A stretch of DNA of 64,000 nt from Lentibacter sp. (GTDB taxonomy: Bacteria > Pseudomonadota > Alphaproteobacteria > Rhodobacterales > Rhodobacteraceae), in the NCBI GenBank assembly GCA_016744435.1, contig JADGEJ010000002.1:62001-126000 (forward strand), in the 5' to 3' direction. The notes under the pieces were generated by a model. The model saw only the letters and a program-made list of their open reading frames with translations. It was not told the DNA's origin and made no database searches. Of this stretch, positions 61,075-64,000 are shown one piece after another. The first letter of the stretch is position 1. Each line of letters starts with the position of its first letter. The translations under genes and the position numbers were made by a program.

Positions 61075-62025
61075 ATGGCAAAAGCATTCGCATCACAGGG
61101 CGACATGACCGAAAAGAAGATCACTTTCGACGAAGTTGGCAAAGACATCTACGCCTTCACAGCCGAAGGCGACCCGAACTCAGGCGTGATCATCGGCGAC
61201 GAGAGCGTGATGATCGTTGAGGCGCAAGCAACCCCACGCCTCGCCAACAAAGTCATCGAAAAAGTGCGCTCTGTCACCGACAAGCCGATCAGCCACGTCG
61301 TGCTCACACACTACCACGCCGTGCGCGTGCTTGGGGCGTCAGCCTACGGCGCGGATCAGATCATCATGGGCGACGCCGCCCGCGCCATGGTTGTTGAGCG
61401 TGGCCAAGAAGACTGGGACAGCGAGTTCCAACGCTTCCCGCGCCTGTTTGAAGGCCACGAGAGCATCCCCGGCCTCACCTACCCGACGACAACATTCTCT
61501 GATGACATGACAGTCTACCTCGGCAATCGCCGGATTGACCTGATGCACCTTGGCCGCGCCCACACAGCCGGCGACATCGTCATTCACGTGCCTGATGAAA
61601 ACGTCATGTTCACCGGCGACATCGTCGAAGACCACTCGGCCTGCTACTGCGGCGACGGCCACTTCTCCGACTGGGGCGAAACGCTCGACAACATCGCATC
61701 GTTTGACGTTGACGCAATCGCGCCGGGCCGTGGCGGCGCTCTGATCGGCCGCGACATGGTCGAATCCGCCATCGAAAGCACCCGCGATTTCGTGTTGAGC
61801 ACCTACCTGCCCGCCTACAAAGTCGCGGCACGTGGCGGCACACTGAAGGAAGCATGGGACGCCGTGCGCGCAGAATGTGACCCCAAGTTCGCCGACTACG
61901 CGATCTATGAGCACTGCCTGCCGTTCAACGTCGCCCGCGCCTTTGACGAAGCCCGCGGCATCGAAACACCCCGCATCTGGACAGCCGAGCGCGACTTGGC
62001 CATGTGGGCCGACTTGCAGGGGTAA
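61075..62025 (+). CDS. MBL-fold protein with altered metal site in the homogentisate cluster
   Basis: A 316-residue MBL-fold protein without signal peptide. The motif reads THYHAVR at 78-84: both Zn1 histidines (79, 81) remain but the Zn2 Asp-His pair is Val83-Arg84. His163 (GRAHTAGD) and Asp182 (FTGDIV) remain, while the last ligand His is Arg219 (APGRGG). So one metal site at most seems possible. Related proteins occur beside hmgA in Rhodobacteraceae, from memory. It could act on a pathway thioester, lactone or quinone. An alternative start (MTEKKITF) lies ten codons in. Confidence 0.82.
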   Translation: MAKAFASQGDMTEKKITFDEVGKDIYAFTAEGDPNSGVIIGDESVMIVEAQATPRLANKVIEKVRSVTDKPISHVVLTHYHAVRVLGASAYGADQIIMGDAARAMVVERGQEDWDSEFQRFPRLFEGHESIPGLTYPTTTFSDDMTVYLGNRRIDLMHLGRAHTAGDIVIHVPDENVMFTGDIVEDHSACYCGDGHFSDWGETLDNIASFDVDAIAPGRGGALIGRDMVESAIESTRDFVLSTYLPAYKVAARGGTLKEAWDAVRAECDPKFADYAIYEHCLPFNVARAFDEARGIETPRIWTAERDLAMWADLQG

Positions 62026-62029
62026 GGCT

Positions 62030-62299
62030 ATGAATATCGAAGCCAAACACGAGAACGGTAAAACGGTCACACCACATCTCCATCAAAAGAGTGGTGTGGC
62101 TTACTACGCGCTCAGCGCTCGGCCAGAGAGCAGTAACAAAAGCGAGCACTACATCAAGGTGACTGACCTTGAGAGCGTCGCAAATGGGCTAGCGGCAGGG
62201 CTGCACCTGAGAATGTCGTACTCTGGTGGAAATGCCAATCTACGGGCTCCTGTTTCGATCCAAATAGATGGCAAACCCGCGCTAGACTATCTGCCCTGA
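62030..62299 (+). CDS. Small hypothetical protein
   Basis: An 89-residue soluble protein starting four bases after the MBL stop. It has mixed sequence (KSGVAYYALSARPESSNKSEHYIKV, LHLRMSYSGGNANLRAPVSI) and a C-terminal IQIDGKPALDYLP. No family recognised. GGTAAGG gives a modest ribosome site. Base composition is slightly less GC-biased than neighbours, which may mark an acquired gene. Confidence rests on its tight spacing. Confidence 0.6.
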   Translation: MNIEAKHENGKTVTPHLHQKSGVAYYALSARPESSNKSEHYIKVTDLESVANGLAAGLHLRMSYSGGNANLRAPVSIQIDGKPALDYLP

Positions 62300-62367
62300 G
62301 CAACACCCCACCCGACGTCAAGTCGGGCACAGCCCTCACGCAAGACACCAACGGAGGAGAACACCCC

Positions 62368-63993
62368 ATGCTCGACGACAGATACACCCTCGCCTACAAG
62401 CTCTACCCCTACGCGCGGCACGCAGATCAAAACGCAGGCAAACCCGTGCGTCACCCCGTTGTCGTCATGGGCGGCGGGCCGATCGGCATCGCGACTGCGC
62501 TTGACCTCGCCCAGCAAGGCATCCCCGTTGTGGTGCTTGACGACCACGAAGGCGTCGGCATGGGCAGCCGCGCGATCTGTTTTGCCAAACGCACGCTCGA
62601 GATCGCCGACCGCTATGGCGCGGCCAAGCCGATGGTTGATAAGGGCGTTGTCTGGAACATTGGCAAAGTCTTTCACAAAGACGGTCAAGTCTTTGACTTC
62701 AACCTGCTACCCGAAGAGGGCCACGCGTTTCCGGCTTTCATCAACCTGCAGCAGCCCTACTTTGAGAGCTTCATGATCGAGCGCGCATTTGAGCTGCAAA
62801 AGCAAGGCGCGCCGATCCAGATCCGCGGCAAAAACCGCGTTGATAACGTCACCGTCAAGGACGACCATGTTGTGCTTGAGATCATGACGCCAGACGGCCC
62901 CTACACGATGGAAACTGACTGGCTCATCGGTGCCGACGGCGCTTCCTCGCCCCTGCGCGAAATGCTGGGCTATGACTTCACAGGCAAAGTCTTCCAAGAC
63001 AGTTTCTTGATTGCTGACATCAAGATGAAGTCAAACAACTTCCCGACTGAACGCTGGTTCTGGTTTGAGCCGTCACACGGCTCTGGCGCGTCAACGCTTC
63101 TGCACAAACAGCCCGACGACGTCTGGCGCGTTGATTTCCAGATCGGCTGGGACATCGACCGCAAAGAGGAGATGAAAGAAGAGAACATTCGCCGCCGCCT
63201 CGACGCCTTTTTAGGCGATGATGCCGACTACGAGATGGTCTGGTCCTCGATCTATACCTTCCAGTGCAAACGCATGGAAAGCTTCCGCCACGGGCCAGTG
63301 CTGTTTGCGGGCGACGCAGCGCACCAAGTCTCGCCATTCGGCGCACGTGGGGCCAACTCGGGCATGCAAGACGTTGACAACCTTGGTTGGAAATTGGGCA
63401 TGGTGATAAGCGGCCTAGCGCCCGAGAGCCTGCTTGACAGCTACAACTCAGAGCGCGTTCACGGGGCGGAGGAAAACATCCTCAACTCGACCCGCTCAAC
63501 CGATTTCATCACACCCAAAAGCGAGATGAGCCACTTGCTGCGCAACGCAGTGCTGGAGCTGTCCGAACACTACGAATTTGCGCGGCCACTGGTAAACTCG
63601 GGCCGCCTCTCGGTGCCCTGTGTTTATGATGGCTCGACACTAAACTCAGCCGATGCACTGGCCAATGGCCCCGACCGCACTCGCCCCGGCGCGTCCTGCC
63701 CTGATGCGCCGCTGGCCGACGGCTTCTTGCTGCCCAAACTGGGCGGACAGTTTACCCTGCTGGCGATCAACACCGAGGTGCCCGATGCGCTGACTGTTGA
63801 CGGCATCACGGCGACGACCCTGTCTCTCAACACAAAGGATGACAAATCCGGAGCGCTGGCAGAACGCTACTTGGGGGAGGCCAAATCAGCGGTCTACCTG
63901 ATCCGACCGGACCAACACGTCGCGGCGCGGCGCGAGCAATATGATGAAAACCTCTTCCGCGCCGCCCTGAAGCGCGCGACAGGCAAGGAGTGA
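62368..63993 (+). CDS. FAD-dependent aromatic monooxygenase (MhpA/PheA-type) of the homogentisate cluster
   Basis: A 541-residue flavin monooxygenase. VVVMGGGPIGIATALDLAQQGIPV is the FAD fold (about 31-54), DWLIGADGASSPLREMLG the DG motif and GPVLFAGDAAHQVSPFGARGANSGMQDVDNLGWKL the GD motif. The C-terminal thioredoxin-like region follows. Enzymes of this group hydroxylate phenolic acids. In this cluster it probably feeds an aromatic acid into homogentisate or a related ring-cleavage substrate. GGAGGAG provides a strong ribosome site. Confidence 0.9.
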   Translation: MLDDRYTLAYKLYPYARHADQNAGKPVRHPVVVMGGGPIGIATALDLAQQGIPVVVLDDHEGVGMGSRAICFAKRTLEIADRYGAAKPMVDKGVVWNIGKVFHKDGQVFDFNLLPEEGHAFPAFINLQQPYFESFMIERAFELQKQGAPIQIRGKNRVDNVTVKDDHVVLEIMTPDGPYTMETDWLIGADGASSPLREMLGYDFTGKVFQDSFLIADIKMKSNNFPTERWFWFEPSHGSGASTLLHKQPDDVWRVDFQIGWDIDRKEEMKEENIRRRLDAFLGDDADYEMVWSSIYTFQCKRMESFRHGPVLFAGDAAHQVSPFGARGANSGMQDVDNLGWKLGMVISGLAPESLLDSYNSERVHGAEENILNSTRSTDFITPKSEMSHLLRNAVLELSEHYEFARPLVNSGRLSVPCVYDGSTLNSADALANGPDRTRPGASCPDAPLADGFLLPKLGGQFTLLAINTEVPDALTVDGITATTLSLNTKDDKSGALAERYLGEAKSAVYLIRPDQHVAARREQYDENLFRAALKRATGKE

Positions 63994-63997
63994 CCCC

Positions 63998-64000
63998 ATG
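63998..64000 (+). other. Possible start codon of the next gene of the cluster
   Basis: An ATG ends the window, four bases after the monooxygenase stop and preceded by GGAG, so another co-transcribed gene probably starts here. Nothing of its product is visible. Confidence 0.4.

Overview
The window reads as chromosome of a marine alphaproteobacterium of the Rhodobacteraceae (Roseobacter group). This is inferred from gene content: a soxBDAG sarcosine oxidase operon, TRAP and NitT/TauT transporters, MipZ, DUF3422 and DUF1289 proteins, an RTX/Hint secreted protein, CcmI, and GC-rich third codon positions that produce long antisense shadow frames. No rRNA, tRNA, CRISPR array, prophage or intact insertion sequence was seen.

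Layout. 1-4 kb: the end of an acyl-CoA degradation cluster (AMP-binding ligase, cut by the window edge, and isovaleryl-CoA dehydrogenase), a DegT aminotransferase and phosphoglycolate phosphatase. 4-8.4 kb: glmU-glmS (UDP-GlcNAc and glucosamine-6-P synthesis) with a PNPOx-like protein and an AlkD-type DNA glycosylase. 8.4-11 kb: a NitT/TauT-type ABC transporter. 11-16.5 kb: a lipoprotein, moaA, then waaA with a KpsS/KpsC-like glycosyltransferase and a convergent polysaccharide pyruvyl transferase (surface glycan). 16.5-27.4 kb: a divergent peptide-type ABC system. The substrate-binding protein and both permeases read right; a fused double ATPase, an ArgE-like deacetylase, a D-amino-acid-oxidase-like flavoenzyme and two tandem M20 amidohydrolases read left. 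Together they look like an import-deacylate-oxidise pathway for N-blocked amino acids or peptides. 27.5-35.6 kb: a TsuA-like thiosulfate transporter, a DUF3422 protein, a LysE exporter, pntAB, and a three-gene operon of an atypical metallo-beta-lactamase-fold protein, a small exported protein and an ICMT-like methyltransferase. 35.6-40.1 kb: an SDR, a YjbR protein, a truncated tryptophan 2,3-dioxygenase, a large secreted NIDO/RTX/Hint protein and a glutamine-amidotransferase-like hydrolase. 40.4-46.1 kb: soxBDAG, with an unrecognised, AT-rich exported protein inserted between soxB and soxD. 46.3-50.7 kb: ccmI, ruvX, a DUF1289 gene, a decayed gene, a TSUP transporter and dusA. 50.7-53.8 kb: a TRAP transporter. 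54-57.6 kb: mipZ, a THUMP RNA methyltransferase, a MITE-like element, a DMT transporter and a MarR regulator. 57.7-64 kb: homogentisate catabolism (hmgA, a tiny membrane protein, fahA, a DUF2059 protein, a degenerate MBL-fold protein, a small unknown and a FAD monooxygenase).

Points that stand out are: the extra gene translationally coupled inside the sarcosine oxidase operon; two MBL-fold proteins with complementary losses of metal ligands; a MITE-like element bounded by 33-bp inverted repeats that supply the stop codons of both flanking genes; a pseudogene still coupled to its upstream gene; a very strong 21-bp perfect stem-loop; a dispersed Roseobacter-type intergenic repeat; and stem-loops placed just after the substrate-binding-protein gene in three unrelated transporter operons.
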